Part shown: positions 1 to 6,476 of the stretch, one piece after another
Layout of the letters: each line of letters starts with the position of its first letter
Position numbering within the stretch: position 1 is the first letter of the stretch
Assembly: GCA_902475445.1 (NCBI GenBank)
Contig: CABRZN010000054.1
Location: forward strand, 1-12,393
Length of the DNA: 12,393 bases
Source of the DNA: an uncultured Collinsella sp.
GTDB lineage: Bacteria; Actinomycetota; Coriobacteriia; Coriobacteriales; Coriobacteriaceae
Direction of reading: 5' to 3'
Notes under the pieces: generated by a model
Told to the model about the DNA's origin: nothing
The model's input: the letters and a program-made list of their open reading frames with translations, nothing else
The model's database searches: none
Made by a program: the position numbers and the translations under genes

Positions 1-1
1 C

Positions 2-2566
2 GACGAAAACTGGCGCGAACGCACGCTTGCCGAAGTTGAAAAACCGCGCAAAGGTATCCAGCGCCGCATGGTCGATGACTGGAACGAACCGCCCGAGTAC
101 GAGCGTGCCGAAGACGGCTCCATCAAGACCTGGGATTTTTACGGCGGCTCGCTCAAGGGTATCCAAAATGACCTGCCCCGCATTGCCGAGCTAGGCTTTA
201 CGGCCATCTACCTCAACCCCATCTTTGAGGCCGCGAGCAACCACCGCTACGACACGGCCGACTATACCAAGATCGACCCGATTCTGGGCACCGAGCAGGA
301 CTTTACGGAGCTGTGCGAGGCGGCCGAGAAGCTCGGCATTTCCATCATCCTGGACGGCGTCTTCAACCACACGGGCGACGATTCGATCTACTTTAACCGC
401 TACGGCAATTATCCCGGCGTCGGTGCTTGGCAGAGCGAGGACTCGCCGTGGCGCGATGCGTTTTACTTCCACGAGGACGGTTCGTATGACTGCTGGTGGG
501 GCGTGGGCAACATGCCCGCCATCAACGAGAGCTCCGAACTGGTGCGCGAGCGGCTCCTGGGCAAGGACGGCGTGATCCGCAAATGGCTGCGCGCCGGTGC
601 CCATGGTTGGCGCCTGGACGTGGCCGACGAGCTTTCCGATGACTTCCTGGCCGAGATCAAAAAGGCCGTGCTCGCCGAGAAACCTGACGCGCTGCTGCTC
701 GGCGAGGTCTGGGAAGACGCCTCCAACAAGATCAGCTACGGCCATCTGCGCCGCTACCTGCAGGGCTCTGAGCTCGACTCTGCCATGGACTACCCCTTCC
801 GCGACATGGTCATCGGCTTTTTGATGGGCTACAAGAACGCCTACCAGGCAGCCGAGGATATCGAGACCCTGCGCGAGAACTACCCGCGCGAGGCACTGGC
901 CTGCGCGCTCAATCTGCTTTCGAGCCACGACCGCCCGCGCATTATCTCGGTGCTCGGCGGCGGCCCCGACGAGTCGCAGCTGCCCGAGAGCGAGCGCAGC
1001 AAATGGCGCCTGGACGACAACTCCATGGGCCTGGCCAAGAGCCGCTTTTGGTTGGCGACGCTCATGCAGATGACCTTCCCGGGCGTGCCCTCGATCTATT
1101 ATGGCGACGAGTACGGCCTGGAGGGCCTCACCGATCCGGGCAACCGCCGCACGCTGCCGACCAAGGACCAGCTCCACGACTTCGATACGTTGGCCATCGT
1201 TAAGAACGCGTCTGCTGTGCGCCGCGCGCTGCCCTTTATGGTTGACGGCGAGATCAAGGCCTTCGCGCTCAACGACGAGGTACTCGCCTACACCCGCACG
1301 GGCAAAGACGGCGAGGCCGCGACGGTTATCATCAACCGCAGCCTGCGCAATTCGCACTGCGTGACGATTCCGGCGCTCGGCGAATGTGCAAGCGACGTAA
1401 TCAGCGGCCACGAGTGCGAAATCCATAACGGCACGGTTACGCTCGACCTGTACCCGCTGGGTTCTTCGATCATCTATCACCATGCCGAGAAGCGCCTGCA
1501 GGAGCCGCTCGATCATGGCGCGGGCGTCGTGTGCCACATCACCTCGGTGCCGACCGATGACGGTAAGCCTGGCACGATCGGTGCGCCCACGCGTCGTTTT
1601 ATCGACCACCTGGCTGCCATGGGCATGCGCTACTGGCAGGTCCTGCCCGTCAATCCTACGGACTTCTTCCGCTCCCCCTACGCCGGTCCTTCGGCCTTTG
1701 CAGGCAATATCGACCTGCTGCCCGAGAGCCACGAGGAGCTGGCTGCCGAGTTCGTCACCTGGAAGGCCCGCGGCGGCGAGGATGCCGACCCGCTCTACAC
1801 CGCGTTTAAACATCGCAATGCCGACTGGCTCGAGAAGTACTGCGTCTACATGGCGGTAAAGAAGCACTTTGAGGGACTGTCGCGCCACGATTGGCCGGCG
1901 GATGTCGCGCGCTACAACGAGCACCTGATCGATGACAAGCGCTTCCACGACGAGGCCGAGCTTCAGGCGTACATGCAGTACCGCTTTGACCTGGCCTGGT
2001 GCGAGCTTATGAACTATGCACACAAGAAGGGCATCGAGGTCATCGGTGACATTCCTATGTATGTTTCGGATGATTCGGCCGACGCATGGAGCGAGCCCGA
2101 GAACTTCTGGCTGTCCGATACCGGCAAGGCGATTGAGATTTCTGGCGCGCCGCCCGACAACTTTGCGCCCGAGGGTCAGGTGTGGGGCAACCCGACGTTC
2201 CGCTGGGATTACATGAAGGAGAACGGCTACCGTTGGTGGATGGACCGTCTGCGCCGCGCGTTCTCGCTCTACGACCGTGTGCGCCTGGACCACTTCCTGG
2301 GATTCCACAGCTACTTTAGCATTCCCGCCGGCAAGGCCTGTGCCGACGGCCGCTGGCTTGCGGGCCCGGGCAAGGATCTGTTCCAGACCGCATATGACGA
2401 GCTGGGGCCGCTCAACTTTATCGCCGAGGATCTGGGCTATCTGACGCCCGGCGTTCGCGCCATGGCTTCGACCTGCGGCTTCCCCGGCATGGACGTGCTG
2501 GAGTTTAGCGATTACGACGTCCGTTGCGGCGTGCACCCCGCGCCAGGAAAGATCCTGTACACCTAA
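2..2566 (+). CDS. malQ: GH13 neopullulanase-like / GH77 4-alpha-glucanotransferase fusion; 5'-partial and prematurely stopped
   Basis: Alpha-glucan enzyme of cytosolic maltodextrin/glycogen metabolism. The frame is open from base 2 with no stop, so the window edge cuts the N-terminus and the ATG at 68 is probably internal. Numbering from that ATG, residues ~20-460 are a GH13 hydrolase. Region I is DGVFNH at 96, the nucleophile is D184 in GWRLDVADE, the acid/base is E213 in LLLGEVWE, and SSHD carries D288. A MPAIN motif fits the neopullulanase/cyclomaltodextrinase type. From ~485 a GH77 domain begins (GVVCHITSVP). Its nucleophile is D741 in RLDHFLGF and its acid/base is E787 in FIAEDLG. The frame stops right after GKILYT, where GH77 proteins continue with GTHDN, which carries the third catalytic Asp. 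The domain's C-terminal end lies just downstream in another frame. GH13 may still work; GH77 should be dead if the lesion is real. Confidence 0.85.
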   Translation, partial: DENWRERTLAEVEKPRKGIQRRMVDDWNEPPEYERAEDGSIKTWDFYGGSLKGIQNDLPRIAELGFTAIYLNPIFEAASNHRYDTADYTKIDPILGTEQDFTELCEAAEKLGISIILDGVFNHTGDDSIYFNRYGNYPGVGAWQSEDSPWRDAFYFHEDGSYDCWWGVGNMPAINESSELVRERLLGKDGVIRKWLRAGAHGWRLDVADELSDDFLAEIKKAVLAEKPDALLLGEVWEDASNKISYGHLRRYLQGSELDSAMDYPFRDMVIGFLMGYKNAYQAAEDIETLRENYPREALACALNLLSSHDRPRIISVLGGGPDESQLPESERSKWRLDDNSMGLAKSRFWLATLMQMTFPGVPSIYYGDEYGLEGLTDPGNRRTLPTKDQLHDFDTLAIVKNASAVRRALPFMVDGEIKAFALNDEVLAYTRTGKDGEAATVIINRSLRNSHCVTIPALGECASDVISGHECEIHNGTVTLDLYPLGSSIIYHHAEKRLQEPLDHGAGVVCHITSVPTDDGKPGTIGAPTRRFIDHLAAMGMRYWQVLPVNPTDFFRSPYAGPSAFAGNIDLLPESHEELAAEFVTWKARGGEDADPLYTAFKHRNADWLEKYCVYMAVKKHFEGLSRHDWPADVARYNEHLIDDKRFHDEAELQAYMQYRFDLAWCELMNYAHKKGIEVIGDIPMYVSDDSADAWSEPENFWLSDTGKAIEISGAPPDNFAPEGQVWGNPTFRWDYMKENGYRWWMDRLRRAFSLYDRVRLDHFLGFHSYFSIPAGKACADGRWLAGPGKDLFQTAYDELGPLNFIAEDLGYLTPGVRAMASTCGFPGMDVLEFSDYDVRCGVHPAPGKILYT

Positions 2567-2808
2567 ACGCACCGAGCGGTGTTGAGGTGGCGGCCAAGCT
2601 GATGAGCGACGCGCTGGCAAGCGACGCTCCCCTAGTGATGATGCCACTACAGGATATCCTGGGGCTTGGCGACGACGCGCGCATGAACGTTCCGGGCGTT
2701 GCCACGGGCAACTGGACCTGGCAGGCTGACGAGGCGGACATTGCAGCCGCCGAGAACAAAACCGCACAGCTCCTGCGCAACAACCATAGATTCTGGGGCG
2801 AAGCGTGA
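2567..2808 (+). pseudogene. Out-of-frame C-terminal remnant of the GH77 domain
   Basis: This stretch encodes the end of the 4-alpha-glucanotransferase in a frame different from the upstream gene. It reads VAAKLMSDALAS, then the GH77 C-terminal signature MMPLQDILGLGDDARMN and VATGNWTWQ, and ends at a TGA at 2806-2808. No convincing ribosome binding site or start precedes it, so it is not an independent gene. Compared with complete GH77 proteins, roughly 30-40 residues between GKILYT and this block are missing, including TGTHDN. The frames require a net loss of 3n+1 bases. The lesion is therefore a deletion with frameshift, or an assembly error, not a single-base slip. Confidence 0.75.
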
Positions 2809-2833
2809 TAAAACCCCCGATATAGGGTACAGT
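2805..2833 (+). promoter_or_regulatory. Possible weak promoter for the fmdB-like gene
   Basis: GTGATA at 2805-2810 and TACAGT at 2828-2833 are separated by 17 bases. Each matches four of six consensus sigma-70-type positions. It overlaps the stop codon of the upstream remnant and would place the transcript start near 2840, just before the leader hairpin. The match is weak and may be chance. Confidence 0.2.
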
Positions 2834-2852
2834 TACAGACGTTTGAATTTTT

Positions 2853-2880
2853 GCGGGCAGAGTAATCTGCCCGCTTTGTG
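2853..2880 (+). terminator. Hairpin upstream of fmdB; possible weak terminator or attenuator
   Basis: GCGGGCAGA at 2853-2861 pairs perfectly with TCTGCCCGC at 2866-2874 around a GTAA loop, followed by TTTGTG. The 9-bp GC-rich stem with a tetraloop is a terminator-like structure, but the T-tract is poor. It sits 44 bases after the glucanotransferase remnant and 22 bases before the fmdB start. It could end the upstream transcript or attenuate one entering fmdB. Confidence 0.45.
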
Positions 2881-2896
2881 CTGAAAAGGAAGTATT

Positions 2897-3133
2897 ATGG
2901 CGCGCTACGATTACAAGTGCTCGAGCTGCGGCAACGTGTTTGAGGTTGAGCATCCCATGTCCGAGACTCCCGAGGTCGTGTGCCCCAGCTGCGGTGCCCC
3001 GGCGGCCAAGACGTTCTCGGCCAGCGGCATTAAATTTGAGGGTAGCGGTTTCTACAACACCGACCAGCGAAGCGGTGGCGCCAGCACCAGCGCCACCAGC
3101 GGCTGCTGCGCCAACTGCCCGCATAACCACTAG
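2897..3133 (+). CDS. FmdB-family zinc ribbon protein
   Basis: A 78-residue protein of the FmdB putative regulatory family, named after a gene linked to formamidase/amidase regulation; its molecular role is largely unknown. The N-terminus MARYDYKCSSCGNVFEVEH is typical. Two CxxC knuckles, C8/C11 and C29/C32, form the expected single zinc ribbon. After the core, a Gly/Ser/Thr-rich tail (~58-69) leads to a second cysteine cluster, CCANCPH at 70-76, also seen in many FmdB proteins. The ATG has a good Shine-Dalgarno sequence, AAAAGGA at 2884-2890, six bases upstream. It appears monocistronic: a hairpin precedes it and a strong terminator follows. Family assignment is firm; function is not. Confidence 0.93.
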   Translation: MARYDYKCSSCGNVFEVEHPMSETPEVVCPSCGAPAAKTFSASGIKFEGSGFYNTDQRSGGASTSATSGCCANCPHNH

Positions 3134-3141
3134 GAACCAAA

Positions 3142-3180
3142 CAGCCCCGCGACCGACACCGATCGCGGGGCTGCTTCTTT
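3142..3180 (+). terminator. Intrinsic terminator of fmdB
   Basis: A perfect 11-bp stem, CAGCCCCGCGA at 3142-3152 with TCGCGGGGCTG at 3163-3173, has a 10-base loop and is followed by CTTCTTT. It lies 8 bases after the fmdB stop. On the minus strand the stem is followed by TTTGG, so it might also weakly stop transcripts from rsmB. Confidence 0.85.
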
Positions 3181-3201
3181 AGCTACCCAAGTTTCCTAAT
3201 G

Positions 3202-3268
3202 AGTTGCGGTGAAATAAGGACTGTTTGGCGGGCAGAAGCCGCTATTCAATCCCTATTTCACCGCAACT
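3202..3268. repeat. Imperfect long inverted repeat (palindrome A)
   Basis: The 22-base arms at 3202-3223 and 3247-3268 match at 20 positions and begin AGTTGCGGTGAAATA. The spacer is 23 bases and contains a small GGC/GCC mini-stem. It fills the gap between the convergent genes fmdB and rsmB, ending six bases from the rsmB stop. It lacks a T-tract in either direction, so it is not a canonical terminator, although the RNA hairpin could protect the rsmB 3' end. It looks like a decayed relative of the three longer palindromes in this window, but it shares no clear sequence with them. Confidence 0.8.
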
Positions 3269-3274
3269 TAGTCG

Positions 3275-4675
3275 TTACTTGCGGACCAGCCTGGCGCAGA
3301 AGTGGCCGTCGTAGGAGTCGGCGTTTACCGGCACGCTTTGGAAGAGGCCTCGTTCGTTCTGGCGTACGGATACGAGCTTCTTAGCCTGATCGAACTCCGG
3401 GAGTTGCAAAATCTGCGCCTCGGAGAGCAGTGCCACGCTAAAGCAGGCACCCTCGGGAGAGGCTAGGAAGGCATCCACGACCTGCGTGTTCTCTTCATCA
3501 AAAACCGAGCAGGTGGCATAGATGAGCTCTCCGCCGGCGGCCACGCGCGCAGAAGCCTCCTTAAGCATCGTCAGCTGAAGCTTGGGTAACTCGGCCGTCA
3601 CATCATTCTCGGTTAGGCGCCACGGGATCTCGGGATGACGACGCATGGTTCCGGTGCCAGAGCACGGCGCATCGATAAACACGGTATCGAACTTGACCCG
3701 CTCACCGCGCATAGCATCAAACGATGTGAGCACCTCATCAAGCTCGCAGGCATCACCCGAAACCGTACGAACGCCCTGAATACCGGCCTTGAGAAGGCGC
3801 GCGAGATTCAGATCGCACTTGCGGTCGTGCAAATCGAGTGCAGTATGCTGACGCTCATAGCCGGCACGCTTGGCCTGGCACATCATCACATAGGTCTTGG
3901 TGCCACGACCGGCACCAATCTCAAGGCAACTACCAGGGCGCGTGGCAGCTGTGGCGATGAGCTGCGCATTGAGATCAGATGCAACCGCGGCAGCACGCTC
4001 AAACACACCAGAAGCAACGGTAACCTGGGCATCAACCGGGGCATGGCAGCCCGGGAAGACAGGCGCGACGAGCTGCGAGATATACGGATCGGGCTTAGTC
4101 ACAAAGGCGTTCTCATGCAGGGCCAGCGGCGCGGGGGTCAGATTGCCGGCAAAGTTAAGCGCACCCTCTGGCGTGTCAAACGACGCCATAATGCGAGCGC
4201 ACAGCCAGCGAGGAAGACCCATCAGGCGCGACAGACGAACCAAGCGTCGCTCAGACTCATCCACATCGGACGCCGTGGCAAAGTCCTCAACATTGTCCGC
4301 AACCTTATGCAGTACGGCATTGGCCAAGCCAGCGGCGGACTTAGCGCCGCAGCGGACCAGCTCAACACCCTGACTTACGGCAACGCGGCCACGCGTATGC
4401 AGATAGAGCATCTCGAAGGCCGAGATACGAAGCGCCATGCGAACACGCGGCGCAACCTTTTTAGGCTTATCGAGAAACTGATCGAGCAGCTCGTCCAAAA
4501 TACCCTGGGTGGCTGCAACTCCAAGTGCCAAACGAGCGGCAAAAGCGGAATCGCGCTGGTCAATGGCCTTGGCCGAAGCACGGGAAGACAGCACGTCGCG
4601 CGCGTACATGCCGCGGCGATCGGCCTCCATCAACACATCGAGCGCAAGCTTGCGCGCGGGAGACAACTTGCTCAT
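3275..4675 (-). CDS. rsmB: 16S rRNA (cytosine-C5)-methyltransferase RsmB
   Basis: SAM-dependent enzyme forming m5C in 16S rRNA (C967 in E. coli numbering). The 466 residues comprise an N-terminal NusB-like RNA-binding helical domain (~1-130) and a Rossmann methyltransferase domain. Motif IV is DAPCSGTG with C338. Motif VI is YATCS with C389 as the expected catalytic cysteine. The SAM-binding motif I reads LEIGAGRGTKT (~251-261) instead of the usual LDLCAAPGGKT, a divergent version. I chose the ATG at 4675 because its first bases form ATGA with the fmt stop, implying translational coupling, and because MSKLSPARKLALDVL is the normal family start. A longer frame only adds residues encoded inside fmt. 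It is last in the priA-def-fmt-rsmB cluster. Confidence 0.95.
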   Translation of the reverse strand: MSKLSPARKLALDVLMEADRRGMYARDVLSSRASAKAIDQRDSAFAARLALGVAATQGILDELLDQFLDKPKKVAPRVRMALRISAFEMLYLHTRGRVAVSQGVELVRCGAKSAAGLANAVLHKVADNVEDFATASDVDESERRLVRLSRLMGLPRWLCARIMASFDTPEGALNFAGNLTPAPLALHENAFVTKPDPYISQLVAPVFPGCHAPVDAQVTVASGVFERAAAVASDLNAQLIATAATRPGSCLEIGAGRGTKTYVMMCQAKRAGYERQHTALDLHDRKCDLNLARLLKAGIQGVRTVSGDACELDEVLTSFDAMRGERVKFDTVFIDAPCSGTGTMRRHPEIPWRLTENDVTAELPKLQLTMLKEASARVAAGGELIYATCSVFDEENTQVVDAFLASPEGACFSVALLSEAQILQLPEFDQAKKLVSVRQNERGLFQSVPVNADSYDGHFCARLVRK

Positions 4676-5592
4676 GACAAAACACCCCAGATAAGATCGG
4701 CGCCCTGCAGGCCAGCAGCCCAAGCAGAAGCGGCCATAGCACGCTTGCCATCAGGCTTAACCTCGAGCAACTCAACCGAACCATCGGAAAGACCCAGGTA
4801 AACACGCTTGGCCTTAACGAGAACCTGATCCTCGCCAAGCGACACATCAGCCGGCGCAGCATCGAGCACGCGCACGGTCTTGCCGGCAATCACGCAACGA
4901 GCAGGCGCGGTATCGGACGAGGCCAGCACATGACGCACGCAATCAAGCGCCGTCATTTGCGGATCCAGACGCATCTCCTGCTTGGAAATCTTGGCAGCAT
5001 GGGTAACGAGTGCCTCATCCTGCTCAGTCCACACGGCGGTGCCATCGGCAACAGAAGGAAGCGTATCGGCAAGCAGTTTTCCGCCAAGCTCACCAAGCTC
5101 CATGGTCAGCGCCTCAGCATGCTTACCGGCAACCGAGGTCGAGGCCTGTGCGCAATAAGCGCCGGTATCCACGCCGTGACCGATGCGCATGATAGAAACG
5201 CCAGCAACCTCATCACCAGCGAGAATCGCACGCTGAATAGGAGCAGCCCCACGCCAACGAGGCAGCAAGGACGCATGAACGTTCACAATGCCGAGCGGCG
5301 CCATATGCAGCACGTCATCCGGCAAAATGCAGCCATAAGCAGCCACACAGAAAATATCGGCCTGCGCAGCCTGGAGCGCCTCAACAACCTCAGGCGTCAT
5401 CCGATTAGCCTCAATAACCGGCAACCCCAGCTCGAGCGCCTTAGCCTTAACAGGAGACGGCTCCAGCTTCTTACCACGCCCACGAACAGCATCAGGACGA
5501 GTAATTACAAGCGCAATCTCATTCCCAGCCTCAACAAGCGAAGTCAACGAAGGCACCGCAAAATCCGGCGTACCCATAAACACAATACGCAT
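4672..5592 (-). CDS. fmt: Methionyl-tRNA formyltransferase
   Basis: Transfers a formyl group from 10-formyl-tetrahydrofolate to Met-tRNA(fMet) for translation initiation. The protein has 306 residues, normal for the family. The N-terminal formyltransferase domain (~1-200) starts MRIVFMGTPDFAVPSL. The catalytic Asn-His-Asp set is visible as N104 and H106 in NVHASLLPRWRGAAPIQ and D142 in GHGVDTG. The C-terminal OB-like tRNA-binding domain follows (~205-306). AGGAGA lies eight bases before the ATG, a strong ribosome binding site. Its stop overlaps the rsmB start by four bases. Unusually, 329 bases and a long palindrome separate it from def, its usual neighbour. Its first 50 codons contain no C-ended codon, unlike def, priA, gltX and metK. 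Confidence 0.97.
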   Translation of the reverse strand: MRIVFMGTPDFAVPSLTSLVEAGNEIALVITRPDAVRGRGKKLEPSPVKAKALELGLPVIEANRMTPEVVEALQAAQADIFCVAAYGCILPDDVLHMAPLGIVNVHASLLPRWRGAAPIQRAILAGDEVAGVSIMRIGHGVDTGAYCAQASTSVAGKHAEALTMELGELGGKLLADTLPSVADGTAVWTEQDEALVTHAAKISKQEMRLDPQMTALDCVRHVLASSDTAPARCVIAGKTVRVLDAAPADVSLGEDQVLVKAKRVYLGLSDGSVELLEVKPDGKRAMAASAWAAGLQGADLIWGVLS

Positions 5593-5810
5593 AAAGAACG
5601 TCTCCTCTCAACCAAAGCCGAGACGGCTACAAATAACAGCGGAAAGCCAAGTACCCAGCCCATCCGCAAGAACAATTCAACATGAACAAATATACCCAAA
5701 ACCAAAGAAAGAGCCGCATAAAAGCAGCCCTCCCAACAAAGCACCTATCAGCGAAGACGCCCCTCCCTGGCCCGACGGCACCCGGGCGAAACGAAGAGCG
5801 ACAACGTAGT
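5593..5810 (-). pseudogene. Possible frameshifted remnant of a two-TM membrane protein; def-fmt gap
   Basis: The 329-base def-fmt gap holds palindrome B near def and this stretch next to fmt. Read on the minus strand, one frame gives a hydrophobic run, SSLIGALLGGLLLCGSFFGFGY, then a stop. The frame one base over continues with LSLVLGIFVHVELFLRMGWV and LGFPLLFVAVSALVERR before running into fmt. Joined by a one-base shift, these would make a plausible two-helix membrane protein. No start codon with a ribosome binding site is evident. T-rich non-coding DNA also translates to hydrophobic residues, so this may be chance. I do not recognise a family. Confidence 0.2.
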
Positions 5811-5910
5811 CCCTGGGATGGGGCCCACACATATCGTCCCGCGCGCAGTTTCGCAGCGCAGCGAGAATGTTTGAGCACGGGATGATATGTGTGGGCCCCA
5901 TCCCAGGGAC
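5809..5910. repeat. Long inverted repeat with one G/T wobble (palindrome B)
   Basis: The 33-base arms at 5809-5841 and 5878-5910 are complementary at 32 positions; the exception would be a G-U pair in RNA. The spacer is 36 bases. The arms start GTCCCTGGGATGGGG and end ATCGTCCCG. The element begins 11 bases after the def stop and separates def from fmt. There is no T-tract on either strand. In RNA it would make a very stable hairpin at the def 3' end, suitable as an RNase barrier or processing site. It is probably a member of a REP/MITE-like set with palindromes C and D. Confidence 0.93.
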
Positions 5911-5921
5911 GGACAATTAAC

Positions 5922-6458
5922 CTATTCGGTCTCGCCCGGTCGAGCGCCGCGGGCCAGGGCGTCCTGGTACTCCTTGACTGCCTTGATCCTCTGCATGGGC
6001 TTCAGTCGCTCGAACATGGTGTTGCCGTGCAGGTGATCGATCTCATGCTGCAGGCACACGCAGAACAGGTCGCCCGTTGCCTCATAGCGAATCAGGTTGG
6101 CATCCAAGTCGTACGCCTCGACGACAACATGATCGGGACGCTCGATCTCGCAGCTAATGCCAGGAATGGAAAGGCAGCCCTCGCTAAAGGGCACCAGATG
6201 GTCACTCTGCTCAACAATGACGGGATTGATAAGCACATACGGGTCGTAGTCGTTCTTGTCGCTGTAGTCGCAGTCGATAGTAACGAGCTGAATAAGCTCG
6301 CCGATCTGCGGAGCAGCCAGGCCGCACCCGCCGTTCTCGAACATCATCTTCTTCATCTTCTCGGCAAGTGCCTCGATCGCCCGGGTGATCTCTTCGATGA
6401 CGGCGCACTCCTGGCGCAGGCGAGGGTCGGGCGACAGTACGATTCCGTTGGCTTCCAT
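5922..6458 (-). CDS. def: Peptide deformylase
   Basis: Metalloenzyme removing the N-formyl group from nascent proteins. All three family motifs are intact; numbering is from the ATG at 6458. Motif 1 is GCGLAAPQIG with Q51. Motif 2 is EGCLSIPG with metal ligand C95. Motif 3 is QHEIDHLHG with ligands H138 and H142 and catalytic E139. The product has 178 residues. Two ATGs lie six bases apart. AAAGG at 6465-6469 directly abuts the upstream one (6464) but sits six bases before the one at 6458, so I prefer the latter; using 6464 adds only two residues. The priA stop is ~12-18 bases upstream, so the two are co-transcribed. Palindrome B follows the stop. Confidence 0.96.
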   Translation of the reverse strand: MEANGIVLSPDPRLRQECAVIEEITRAIEALAEKMKKMMFENGGCGLAAPQIGELIQLVTIDCDYSDKNDYDPYVLINPVIVEQSDHLVPFSEGCLSIPGISCEIERPDHVVVEAYDLDANLIRYEATGDLFCVCLQHEIDHLHGNTMFERLKPMQRIKAVKEYQDALARGARPGETE

Positions 6459-6476
6459 GGCCATCCTTTCGGGTTG

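Noticed and set aside
2550..2600. Programmed ribosomal frameshift joining the two parts of the glucanotransferase
   Set aside because: No slippery heptamer was seen, and a shift would not restore the missing TGTHDN segment; a deletion explains the data better.
191..3130. A 979-codon open frame antisense to the glucanotransferase and fmdB
   Set aside because: High-GC shadow of real genes with clear family motifs; its translation is rich in A, R, V and L with no recognisable domain.
5682..5885. Small plus-strand open frame across palindrome B
   Set aside because: No ribosome binding site, low-complexity polar translation, and half of it lies in the palindrome.
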